This document shows, one piece after another, positions 48,133 to 58,295 of a DNA stretch of 64,000 nucleotides. Location of the stretch: assembly GCA_029247205.1 (NCBI GenBank), contig JAQWLT010000022.1:1-64000 (forward strand). The letters run 5' to 3'. This stretch comes from Phycisphaerales bacterium. Lineage in GTDB: Bacteria; Planctomycetota; Phycisphaerae; Phycisphaerales; SM1A02. Numbering within the stretch: position 1 is the stretch's first letter; each line of letters begins with the position of its first letter. A program made the translations under genes and the position numbers. The notes under the pieces were generated by a model. That model made no database searches and was not told the origin of the DNA. It saw nothing but the letters and a program-made list of their open reading frames with translations.

Positions 48133-49218
48133 ATGCACACGCTCCCCTCTCTGATCCTTCGGCTCTCCATCATTGCCCTACTCTCAATGGCATGGTTTCC
48201 ATCCGCCACGATGGCCCAGACCGCGCCCTCCAGTTTGAGTGATGTGGCTAAGAAAGGTGTGTTGTCGACGAGGGACGAAGGCTCCATCAAGGCCTTTGCA
48301 GCGTATCACGGGCAAGGTCTCACCAGCGACGATGCAGGCGTCCGCTCAAAGGCTCGCCAGAAACTCATGGCTGACCTGCAAGGGCTCAGTGGGCAGCAAG
48401 CCACACCCTCGTTCCGTGAGACCTACGCCTCTGAACTCATGCCAACGCTTCGTTCGGTGATTTCTGACGGCACCATTCCGCAAGCGATTGCCGCAACTCA
48501 AGTCGCGGGTGTTCTTGGAACAGATTCGGCAGCCACAACGCTGTCGCGACACCTCTCCCAATCTCAAGAGCCACGCGAAGCTATTCGCCTCTGGGCTGCA
48601 GCCAGCCTCCGGCCGCTTGTGGTCGAGCCAAATGTCACCGCGTCCCGATTGACACGGGCGCTCGGTGATCTTGGCCGTGCAGCTGCCGCCGAACCCAGTT
48701 GGCCAACACTACGCCAACAACTCGAAACAATTGCCGCAGCAGTCCATAACGCTCGGTCTCAAGAAGAGGGCCGCGACGAAATCATGCGGGTCGCCCGAAC
48801 CGAACAAGCACGCGTACTGTCTATCGCGATCAAACGACTCGGTGATGGTGAACTTAACATGCTGATGGTCATTGGCCCGCACCTACAGCACGTGCAACAG
48901 CAATTCCTCGATCAAGACAATGCCGCCGCGCTTAATGAACTTGCCAAGTCCATGGTGCCCGTACTCACGCCCATGTATGGCTCGATCTTGAACCAGTGGG
49001 ATGCCATCCGAGCCGATGATCAAGCCACCACCCTGGGTGGCCAAAGTTTGGAAAAGGCCGAGGTGCTGGTCGTGCTGATGAATAACTACCTCACTGATGG
49101 CAATGCAGCAGCATCGCCGAAGTATCAGCAGGCACTCACTCAAAACCAGAAGGCCAATGTGGAAGCTGGGCAGGCTCGCTGGGGTTCGTTGGGATCAGGC
49201 CCCCCATATACGAACTAG
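48133..49218 (+). CDS. Exported helical-repeat (HEAT-like) hypothetical protein
   Basis: Signal peptide MHTLPSLILRLSIIALLSMAWFPSATMAQ; repeated helical segments. Confidence 0.7.
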   Translation: MHTLPSLILRLSIIALLSMAWFPSATMAQTAPSSLSDVAKKGVLSTRDEGSIKAFAAYHGQGLTSDDAGVRSKARQKLMADLQGLSGQQATPSFRETYASELMPTLRSVISDGTIPQAIAATQVAGVLGTDSAATTLSRHLSQSQEPREAIRLWAAASLRPLVVEPNVTASRLTRALGDLGRAAAAEPSWPTLRQQLETIAAAVHNARSQEEGRDEIMRVARTEQARVLSIAIKRLGDGELNMLMVIGPHLQHVQQQFLDQDNAAALNELAKSMVPVLTPMYGSILNQWDAIRADDQATTLGGQSLEKAEVLVVLMNNYLTDGNAAASPKYQQALTQNQKANVEAGQARWGSLGSGPPYTN

Positions 49219-49273
49219 GGTTACGACCATAGGCCCGATCGATTCGATGCCCCGCTTTGGGACAAATGTCTGA

Positions 49274-51142
49274 ATGACACGGCTGCTTCTTCTTCCCCTG
49301 ATCCTACTCATCGGTCTCCTTGTCCTCGTGACAGTGGACCAGGGTGACCGTGACGCCGAACTCGTCTTTGCTGCCGACAACGAGGTCTTCACACTTGACC
49401 CCCAACGCATGAGTTGGTTGGGTGATATGCGAATGGCCTATGCCTTGTACGAAGGCCTTGTTCGTTGGAACCCTGATGACTTCTCTACTCAAGCTGCCAT
49501 TGCTCGCAGCTGGACCGTCTCAGACGACGGCCTCACCTGGACATTTGAGATGGATCCAGAAGCGCAGTGGTCCGATGGCAGCCCAGTCACAGCGCACGAC
49601 TTTGTGTGGTCATGGCAGCGGCTTCTGATGCCGGACACCGCGGCGGACTACTCGAACCTCTTGTTTGCAATTGATGGCGCCCCAGAGTTCTTGCGGTGGC
49701 GGGCTGATGCATTAGCGAACTTCACGCCAAGTGACGGCGGCGCCGAGACATTGCTCGCAGCCACAGATCGCCAATTTCAAAAAACCGTTGGTATACAGGC
49801 TGTTGGCGAGCACACTCTGGAACTGCGGCTCACCCATCCACTGCCCTACTTGCTCGACCTTTTGGCATTCGCGCCGCTGATGCCCGTCTTTCGACCGGCG
49901 GTTGAGGGCTGGCAACTGAGCGATGACGACTGGCAGCAAGTCCACGAGTACGGCTGGCATGCAATTGAACCGCCTGCTTGGAAGTCGCGAACATTTGCAT
50001 CGCTCTCCCAGACAACTGGCCGTGTGCAGCCCGACCATCGCTGGGCCAGGCCTGGCACACTTATTGGCAATGGTCCATACCTGCTTGACACGTGGCGATA
50101 CCGACGCGATCTTCGGTTGGCCCGCAACCCACTTGGCCGCACGGTTGACCCTGCGATGCCCGAGCGAATATTGCTGCGTTCCTTCCCCGACCCCAATACA
50201 GCGCTCCTTGCCTTTCGCAGCGGCGAAGTTGATTGGCTCACGGGTGTGTCGGCTGATGTACGGCGCGACCTATTAGACGCAGCAGCGACTGGCGAGCAAG
50301 ACGATGATGTGCTCGTACGGTCGATCCATGCCGTGCCTGCATTTGGCACCGACTTCTTCAGTTTCAACTGCCGCGAGTCGCTTGCAGATGGCAAGCCCAA
50401 CCCATTCCACGATGCAGGTGTACGACGCGCGTTCGCACTGGCAACCGACAAGGAGTCGATCGTCGAGCATGTCACTGGTTTGCACGAACCGATTACTGGA
50501 TCGCTGACGCCACGCGGATCGATACCCGGCTATCAGCCGCCACAAGGTTTGGGCTATGACCCAGATCGTGCACGAGAGGAACTTGCGACGGCCGGGTGGC
50601 ACCGTACGCCTACTGGAGCATTGGTTGATGGCGAGGGTGATCGCTTTCCGCCTGTCGAATTGTTGTACACAACTTCATCAGCAAGACATCGCCGCATTGC
50701 GGCTGCCCTGCGGGCGCAATGGAATGAGCAACTTGGTGTAGATGTGGTGCTCGTTGCCAAGGACTCAAAGGCCTTCGGTTCGGATCTTCGCGCTGGCGAC
50801 TTCATGATTGCGCGGGGTCGTTGGTACGGGGACTGGGGAGACCCTACAACCTTCCTCGAACTCTTCCGCACGACCGATGGCAATAACGACCGTGGATTTT
50901 CTCATGCTGGCATTGACGCGGCGCTCACTGCAGCAGCTGCAGAGACAAACCCTGCAGCGAGGATGGCGATGCTTGCTGCCATCGAGCGTGATGTCTTTGA
51001 GACACACCTGCCACTTCTACCCATCTGCCAAATTGTCGAGGTGACAATGCATGATCCGAAGCGATTGCATGGCATGACCAAGCACCCGCGGCTCGTGCAG
51101 TACCTCGGCGACATCCGCTTGGCACAGGAGCCCGCTCCATGA
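49274..51142 (+). CDS. Peptide ABC transporter substrate-binding protein (OppA/SBP family 5)
   Basis: DNEVFTLDPQRMSWLGDMRMAYALYEGLVRWNPDDFSTQAAIARSWTVSDDGLTWTFEM. Confidence 0.93.
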   Translation: MTRLLLLPLILLIGLLVLVTVDQGDRDAELVFAADNEVFTLDPQRMSWLGDMRMAYALYEGLVRWNPDDFSTQAAIARSWTVSDDGLTWTFEMDPEAQWSDGSPVTAHDFVWSWQRLLMPDTAADYSNLLFAIDGAPEFLRWRADALANFTPSDGGAETLLAATDRQFQKTVGIQAVGEHTLELRLTHPLPYLLDLLAFAPLMPVFRPAVEGWQLSDDDWQQVHEYGWHAIEPPAWKSRTFASLSQTTGRVQPDHRWARPGTLIGNGPYLLDTWRYRRDLRLARNPLGRTVDPAMPERILLRSFPDPNTALLAFRSGEVDWLTGVSADVRRDLLDAAATGEQDDDVLVRSIHAVPAFGTDFFSFNCRESLADGKPNPFHDAGVRRAFALATDKESIVEHVTGLHEPITGSLTPRGSIPGYQPPQGLGYDPDRAREELATAGWHRTPTGALVDGEGDRFPPVELLYTTSSARHRRIAAALRAQWNEQLGVDVVLVAKDSKAFGSDLRAGDFMIARGRWYGDWGDPTTFLELFRTTDGNNDRGFSHAGIDAALTAAAAETNPAARMAMLAAIERDVFETHLPLLPICQIVEVTMHDPKRLHGMTKHPRLVQYLGDIRLAQEPAP

Positions 51143-52110
51143 CACCCATGCGACGGCTCGTTATTTCTCGGCTCATGCAAGTCCCGCTCATTCTGCTCGC
51201 GGTCTACACGCTCACGTTCGCGTTGGCGTGGCTTATTCCGGGCAACCCGTTAGAGCGTGACGAGGGACGCAGGCCCCCCGCCGCCATCGCAGACGCCATG
51301 GCAGCGCAGTGGAATCTCGATGACCCGTGGACGTTCTACTGGTCGTATCTCGGCGATATCTCGGGCGTGAATTGGCTACTGGGGAACAGCACAGCCGTCA
51401 TCGACTTTGGCCCAAGCATGCGGCACGAGAACTGGACGGTTGGCGAAATTGTGTCAGGACAGTTACCGGTATCGATGACGGTGGGCCTTGCGGCCATTCT
51501 CTTGGCGTTGGTGATCGGCGTCACGATGGGAACGCTCGGAGGACTGCGGCCGGGCACATGGGTTGACCGCCTCACTGGATCGGTCAGTGTGATTGGTGTG
51601 AGTATTCCTGCCTTTGTGATCGGCACGGCTATGTTGCTGGTCGGGGGCGTATGGCTCGACTGGTTCCCAATCGGGGGGTGGGGATCATGGAGTCACATCG
51701 TGTTGCCCGCGGTGGCGCTCAGCCTTCCCTTTGCCGCGTGGATTGCGCGGCTCACGCGGCAGGGTGTGATTGAGGAGTTACATGCCGACTACATTCGCAC
51801 TGTTCGCGCCAAGGGTGTATCAGAGCGAGTGGTCGTCATGCGTCATGTGCTGCCCAATGCATTACTGCCGGTGCTGTCCTATCTCGGCCCGGCAACGGCT
51901 GGCGCGCTGACTGGGTCATTCGTCATCGAAAAAGTCTTCGCCATTCCAGGTCTCGGCATGCACTTTGTCGACGCTGTGCTCGGAAAAGACCTCACGATGA
52001 TCATGGGCATCGTGCTGGTGTACTCATTTCTACTGGTGCTGCTGAACCTCACCGTCGATGTTTTGTACGCATGGGTCGACCCTCGAATCACACTCCGACA
52101 CGACGGGTAA
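51139..52110 (+). CDS. Peptide ABC transporter permease (OppB/DppB-like)
   Basis: RLMQVPLILLAVYTLTFALAWLIPGNP; RTVRAKGVSERVVVMRHVLPNALLPVLSYLG EAA loop. Confidence 0.94.
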   Translation: MTPMRRLVISRLMQVPLILLAVYTLTFALAWLIPGNPLERDEGRRPPAAIADAMAAQWNLDDPWTFYWSYLGDISGVNWLLGNSTAVIDFGPSMRHENWTVGEIVSGQLPVSMTVGLAAILLALVIGVTMGTLGGLRPGTWVDRLTGSVSVIGVSIPAFVIGTAMLLVGGVWLDWFPIGGWGSWSHIVLPAVALSLPFAAWIARLTRQGVIEELHADYIRTVRAKGVSERVVVMRHVLPNALLPVLSYLGPATAGALTGSFVIEKVFAIPGLGMHFVDAVLGKDLTMIMGIVLVYSFLLVLLNLTVDVLYAWVDPRITLRHDG

Positions 52111-52196
52111 TTTGACTTCGTGACAACGTAACGACTGACAACTTCTATTTTTGTAAGCTGCGTTATGAGAAATAGATAAAGCTACCGTTGGTCGGG

Positions 52197-53537
<1,341 letters not shown>

Positions 53538-53562
53538 TCAATCTGAGGTTGTGCACCGATGG

Positions 53563-54078
53563 TCAGGGCAGCGACGTATCTACAATTGGATACCTGCTGA
53601 GTGTCGAAGGTGAGTCAAGCAGCCATAAAGACCGCCAGTCATCCTGCAACTCCCGAGCCTGTATGTCATAGATCACTTGATCGCTCCACCATAAGTCTGC
53701 CTCGGTCTCTGAGACTGACTTCAACTCAGGCGTGAGATCAGTCGCTATCACAGTATCGCTCACGAAGTAGGCCTCCGTGCACGCATGGTTCATGGCATCA
53801 ATACGAGCCTGGGTCTCGGGCGTGTACTTGCCATAGAACGCGAAGTACTGACCCTGCTGCTCGCGCACGAGATCGGCTCGCAAGTCGGCAAGGTGATTCT
53901 GAAGACCTTTGGGCAGTGCTGATATTTTGCTCGAGCGACCAGACACATAGACCCAAGACTCTGGCAGCGAAGCCCGCTTAGCAGCGATTGTATCCGTTGT
54001 TCGGACAGGTGCGTGACACCCAATAGATGCAAGCATCATTGCAGCAGCGGCAGTCAGTACGATCCAGGCTTGGATCAT
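53563..54078 (-). CDS. Hypothetical envelope lipoprotein
   Basis: Lipobox-like AAMMLASIGC; ATGA overlap with upstream FlgO-like gene. Confidence 0.7.
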   Translation of the reverse strand: MIQAWIVLTAAAAMMLASIGCHAPVRTTDTIAAKRASLPESWVYVSGRSSKISALPKGLQNHLADLRADLVREQQGQYFAFYGKYTPETQARIDAMNHACTEAYFVSDTVIATDLTPELKSVSETEADLWWSDQVIYDIQARELQDDWRSLWLLDSPSTLSRYPIVDTSLP

Positions 54079-54848
54079 TGGTCACCCTTCAAGTAGGTGG
54101 CTAATGCATTGGGATACTCAATATCCCGCAGAAGGGCCACTGTGCGAGGCCCAAGTGGAATGTCGAACATCACCGCGGCCACCACTGCGTTGTGATGAAC
54201 ATTGACCAGCTCTACGTTTATATAGACTTTGTCAACAGCAATGGTGTACGTGCTCAATAGCACGGCACCGGCGTTGAAATCGGTTGCCAGCTCACTGATA
54301 TCACGTGTCAACAGGAACTCGCCCTGACGGGGGATGATTGGAACGCTCCCCTGTCGCAGATTCATGTTGATGACCTTGTTCTCCCAGTGCTGGGTGAGCC
54401 CGGTCGCGAGTGCCTCGGCCATCAGTCGACCAAAGTTGGTCGTCTTATCGTAATCATTGAGATTGACGGTGGTGGAGTACAAAACAGGACGGGTCGAATC
54501 GAACGCGTCGCCAGCGACCATGCCCTTGTCAGGCATTAAGCCCTGCGTATTTTCTACATGATTACCCTGAGCTGGACGTGCCGTTGCAAGCAGGTGACTA
54601 ATCGCGTTGTAAGCCGTTTGTGTGTAGTCAGCATCGGTCGTCGCGGCAGTGGTCCTCCCGCCGATGACGGTAATCTGATCCTGAGACTTGCGGCCCCCTC
54701 GCGCAACCCAACCGGCAGCACCAGGCTTTCCGTTTTCCCAGTGAGACGATTGCTTCTGGGCTTCCCAGTTATTGCAACCGGCAGTCGCCAAGGGAATGAT
54801 CGCCGCAAGAAGAATATGTTTCATCTGCATCATGATCCCTACTTTCAC
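54075..54848 (-). CDS. FlgO-like lipoprotein
   Basis: Lipobox IIPLATAGC; GEFLLTRDISELATDFNAGAVLLSTYTIAVDKVYINVELVNVHHNAVVAAVMFDI resembles the FlgO domain. Confidence 0.7.
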   Translation of the reverse strand: MKVGIMMQMKHILLAAIIPLATAGCNNWEAQKQSSHWENGKPGAAGWVARGGRKSQDQITVIGGRTTAATTDADYTQTAYNAISHLLATARPAQGNHVENTQGLMPDKGMVAGDAFDSTRPVLYSTTVNLNDYDKTTNFGRLMAEALATGLTQHWENKVINMNLRQGSVPIIPRQGEFLLTRDISELATDFNAGAVLLSTYTIAVDKVYINVELVNVHHNAVVAAVMFDIPLGPRTVALLRDIEYPNALATYLKGDQ

Positions 54849-55951
54849 TGAGACCCAACGACGCCGAAGCGCCGCCCGGGCATTGGATGACGATCTTTGT
54901 CGAGTGTGATGGTGTGATCGCGGGCGATAATTTCATCCTCGCGATTCCATGCTCGCTCTTCGGCTTGCCGATCAAGTTCAACTCGTCGGGAAGCTGTTTC
55001 TAAGTCGATTCGTCGACTGCGGTCCTCGATGGTCCACTCCAGAGTCATACGATAGAGATCCTCATACCGCGATCGGAAGTCGGTAGCGATTGAGAGAAAC
55101 TCCTCCCGAGGAATCGAGCAGAGAAGCCACGCCTTGTAGCCATTCACACCAGTTACAGCCCCCCACTCTGGAGTGGAGCGGCTATTCCGCTTGGCTGCCG
55201 CAGTTGTCCGCACTTCTTCAAAGTACGCCGTTTCTTCTTGGAGTTGTGAGAGCAAGGCAGGCATCACCGAATCGAGCCCCACATTGAATACATTGAGGTC
55301 CCGGTCCATGCGATCATCATAGGAGGGATAGTCAGCAACCCGATGGTCGGCATTGACTGCATGAACAAGAGTTGGGCACGAAGCACAGTCGGCACGACGA
55401 CGTGCCGAAAAGGCGTGCGCGCCATCGCAGGAGCCACAATTTGAAACCACTTCAACCGATTTCCCGCTATTCAGTGCGGATGGAGTGCAGGGTCCACAGT
55501 GAGTGCGACTGACACAATCACCAGGTCCGGCAACACTCGCATGCAGGCAAGGAGCGTTGCAAGGAGCCTGAATGGCCGTGCGAATGAGTGGCATCGGCGT
55601 ACTGCAATCTACACACGTGCCACTGTCCGTCGACATATGGGCAATTTGCCCAACTGTGCCGACATTTCGTGGAGCGAGCCGTTGACGAACTTGGTCGTGA
55701 ATGTCATTCCGGGCGCTTTGAATAGCATCCCGCTCGGACAAACAAGTGATGCCATCATCACTACGGCCGACAAAGTAGATCCGGCTGTCGGACTTCGGGG
55801 TCAGCCCCCTCACCCAGTCGGGGGCTTCGGGGCGATCCAGCACAGGCGTGGTATTTGCCATCACCCAATCCGTCGATTTCTTCGCACAGCCAACAGTCAG
55901 CATCGTTCCGGCCGCGAGTGCAGCCATTGCAATATAAAGTCTCTTCTTCAC
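54845..55951 (-). CDS. LPP20/FlgP-like lipoprotein with Cys-rich (CxxC) insert, paralog 2
   Basis: Lipobox TMLTVGC; APDWVRGLTPKSDSRIYFVGRS..RDAIQSARNDIHDQVRQRLAPR; CVDC, CNAPC, CGPC, CGSC, CASC. Confidence 0.78.
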   Translation of the reverse strand: MKKRLYIAMAALAAGTMLTVGCAKKSTDWVMANTTPVLDRPEAPDWVRGLTPKSDSRIYFVGRSDDGITCLSERDAIQSARNDIHDQVRQRLAPRNVGTVGQIAHMSTDSGTCVDCSTPMPLIRTAIQAPCNAPCLHASVAGPGDCVSRTHCGPCTPSALNSGKSVEVVSNCGSCDGAHAFSARRRADCASCPTLVHAVNADHRVADYPSYDDRMDRDLNVFNVGLDSVMPALLSQLQEETAYFEEVRTTAAAKRNSRSTPEWGAVTGVNGYKAWLLCSIPREEFLSIATDFRSRYEDLYRMTLEWTIEDRSRRIDLETASRRVELDRQAEERAWNREDEIIARDHTITLDKDRHPMPGRRFGVVGSQ

Positions 55952-55997
55952 GGGTAGTTGTCTCCGGTTCTCGCTCAGTGTTTATGTGGGGTGTTGG

Positions 55998-57254
55998 CTA
56001 GCGGCGTGGGATGTCGTAATAGTCATACAGAACTTCGCCCGATGACTCACGATTGCGACGTCGCATTTCGGTGTCCTGCATACGAGTCTCCCAGTCAACT
56101 CGTCGGGCGCGATCGTCCTGATTCCGCGACATACCCTGGGCCAACATCGTGCGGTACGTTGAGCGGAACTCGTTCACAATGAGTTCGTACTCTGCTCTTG
56201 GAATCGAGCACAACATCCAACACTTGTAGGACTGCCACTCGTCTCGACCCTCCGCAAATGGGCGATTGCCAGAGTCGCCGCCCTCGTGCACGTGCCACTT
56301 CTCGAAGTGGAGTTCTTCTTCCATGACGTTCGCCAACATGGCGGGCATAACCGAATCCACGCCGATATTGACCGTCGATAAGTCGCGGCCCTGAATATTG
56401 CTGTAGTGGGGCCAATATGACTGGTTCCATGGATAGCTGGAACTTGAAATCTCTGTAGGGCATGAACTGCAACCTGATTTTGCCTGTGACTGGAATGCGT
56501 GCCTGTTGTCGCATGTACCACAGTTATCAGCGAACACCACAGGTACACCGCCCTGAACGGCCGTGGACGTACACGACCCGCAGCGATTATTCGATGCTGA
56601 ATTCGGCCAAGTAGTGTTCGAATGTCGCAAGCACGGCTCGTTGCACGACGGCTGCACCGGCATTCTGGCCAGCTCGGGCAAGGGATCTCCGCAATCCATG
56701 CAATTGCCCACGTCAACCGTCATCGTCAGTGTCTGGCCGGTTGTACCGAAGCTTCGCGGTGAGAGTCGCTGGCGGATTTGGTCATAGACATCATTGCGAG
56801 CACTTTGAACAAGGTCTCGCTCATCCAAGACGGTATAACCAACTCGTTTATTGGGCGTGCGTCTATGTTGCGACGTTCCCCACTCGCCGTCAGTAAGATG
56901 GCCCCGGTGGTCATCCGGCGTATGGCTGCGACCGATGAAGAATATGCGGTCTTCGGTCAGCGGCAATTTGCCTTGCACCCAAGCCGGCGCCTCCTGCGCC
57001 GCAGGCTTCGCTGCGGATATGACTTGAGATTCGTGCATACGCCAATTCGAGCCACAACTCACCATAGAAGCCATGCCACAAAATGCCGAAGCAACTGTGA
57101 CAACGCCAATCAAACTACGTATAGATGTCTGTCTCACGTTGCCTACTCTCCTGTTTGGGGTCTCCCCCAGGGTCATCATCATCGCGTCAATTCTGTGACG
57201 CAAACCTCCGCAACAATGCGGCCGACTTGCGTCTCCTTGTGAATCCGGCAGCAT
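55998..57254 (-). CDS. LPP20/FlgP-like exported protein with Cys-rich (CxxC) insert, paralog 1
   Basis: APAWVQGKLPLTEDRIFFIGRS..RDLVQSARNDVYDQIRQRLSPR; CMDC, CNEPC, CGSC, CGTC, CSSC; colinear with the 54845-55951 product. Confidence 0.78.
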   Translation of the reverse strand: MLPDSQGDASRPHCCGGLRHRIDAMMMTLGETPNRRVGNVRQTSIRSLIGVVTVASAFCGMASMVSCGSNWRMHESQVISAAKPAAQEAPAWVQGKLPLTEDRIFFIGRSHTPDDHRGHLTDGEWGTSQHRRTPNKRVGYTVLDERDLVQSARNDVYDQIRQRLSPRSFGTTGQTLTMTVDVGNCMDCGDPLPELARMPVQPSCNEPCLRHSNTTWPNSASNNRCGSCTSTAVQGGVPVVFADNCGTCDNRHAFQSQAKSGCSSCPTEISSSSYPWNQSYWPHYSNIQGRDLSTVNIGVDSVMPAMLANVMEEELHFEKWHVHEGGDSGNRPFAEGRDEWQSYKCWMLCSIPRAEYELIVNEFRSTYRTMLAQGMSRNQDDRARRVDWETRMQDTEMRRRNRESSGEVLYDYYDIPRR

Positions 57255-57329
57255 ATCAGAAGAATCACCTCTGATGCGATGGCCTCCGAAGCCATCCTAT
57301 AGACCCGTTTTTTGGCATTACAACGCGGC

Positions 57330-58262
57330 CTAGCCCACTCCCTGGACCGCTTTCCACACCCCCTGGACGACCCAGGACATCGCCCGCTGAGCGGTTGCTG
57401 TGCGAGAGGCGGCATGCGGAAGCAGGATGACATTGGGCAGGTGGAGCAGCGGGTCATCGGCCGAGATCGGCTCCTGCTCATGCACATCCAATACCGCCGA
57501 GCGATCCGGATTGGCTACAAGCATTGCCGCCAATGCAACGCCATCGATGACGAAGCCGCGAGAGGTGTTGAGGAGCAGGGAGTTGGGCTGCAATTGGTTC
57601 AACTGATGCGTACTCAAACAATGTTTATTGCTGGCCCGCCCATCTACATGAACTGTCAACACATCGCTGGTGCGAAGCAGTGTCTCGAGATCAACGGGCG
57701 TAGCGCCAAACCGATGCTCAGCTGTGATCTCTTTGATGTCGCAATACTGGACCTGAAATCCGATCGCCGCAGCGACTTCAGCGACCCGCCTGCCGATCGC
57801 GCCGAGTCCGAGGATGCCGACGCGGCACTCACTCATTTGCCGCGACGCCATTGCGTCTCGACGGGCAGTTGCCCACTCCGCGGTGGTGTAGCCTCGGTGA
57901 ATGCGTGGCGGCAATGGCCGCAGACTTGTCGCCAAAATCGACACAACGTATTCGACGACTGCTTGCCGGTTGGCGTCGGGTGTGTTGACCACTTCGATGT
58001 TCCGCTCGCGGCAAGCATCAAGATCGATATTGTCCAGACCGGTTCCCGCACGGCCGATGACCCGCAACGCAGGCGCACGATCGAGCAGGTCTTGATCGAC
58101 TGTGGTGTAGGTGCGGACAATGAGCGCGGTGGCCTTCACAATCGCCTCATCGAAACCGGCCTCATCGACCGCGATCTGCTGCACGATCGCCCGCTCTGAA
58201 AGCCACTCGATCGCCTCCTGTGTGAGAGGCTCGGTCACGATGATTCGCTGTTCAGGGGCCAT
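57330..58262 (-). CDS. D-isomer 2-hydroxyacid dehydrogenase (3-phosphoglycerate dehydrogenase-like)
   Basis: VGRAGTGLDNIDLDACRERNIEVVNTPDANRQAVVEYV, VGILGLGAIGRRVAEVAAAIGFQV, LPHAASRT. Confidence 0.93.
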   Translation of the reverse strand: MAPEQRIIVTEPLTQEAIEWLSERAIVQQIAVDEAGFDEAIVKATALIVRTYTTVDQDLLDRAPALRVIGRAGTGLDNIDLDACRERNIEVVNTPDANRQAVVEYVVSILATSLRPLPPRIHRGYTTAEWATARRDAMASRQMSECRVGILGLGAIGRRVAEVAAAIGFQVQYCDIKEITAEHRFGATPVDLETLLRTSDVLTVHVDGRASNKHCLSTHQLNQLQPNSLLLNTSRGFVIDGVALAAMLVANPDRSAVLDVHEQEPISADDPLLHLPNVILLPHAASRTATAQRAMSWVVQGVWKAVQGVG

Positions 58263-58295
58263 GAACGCCGATTCTATCAGAGGCCGCATTTGCCC

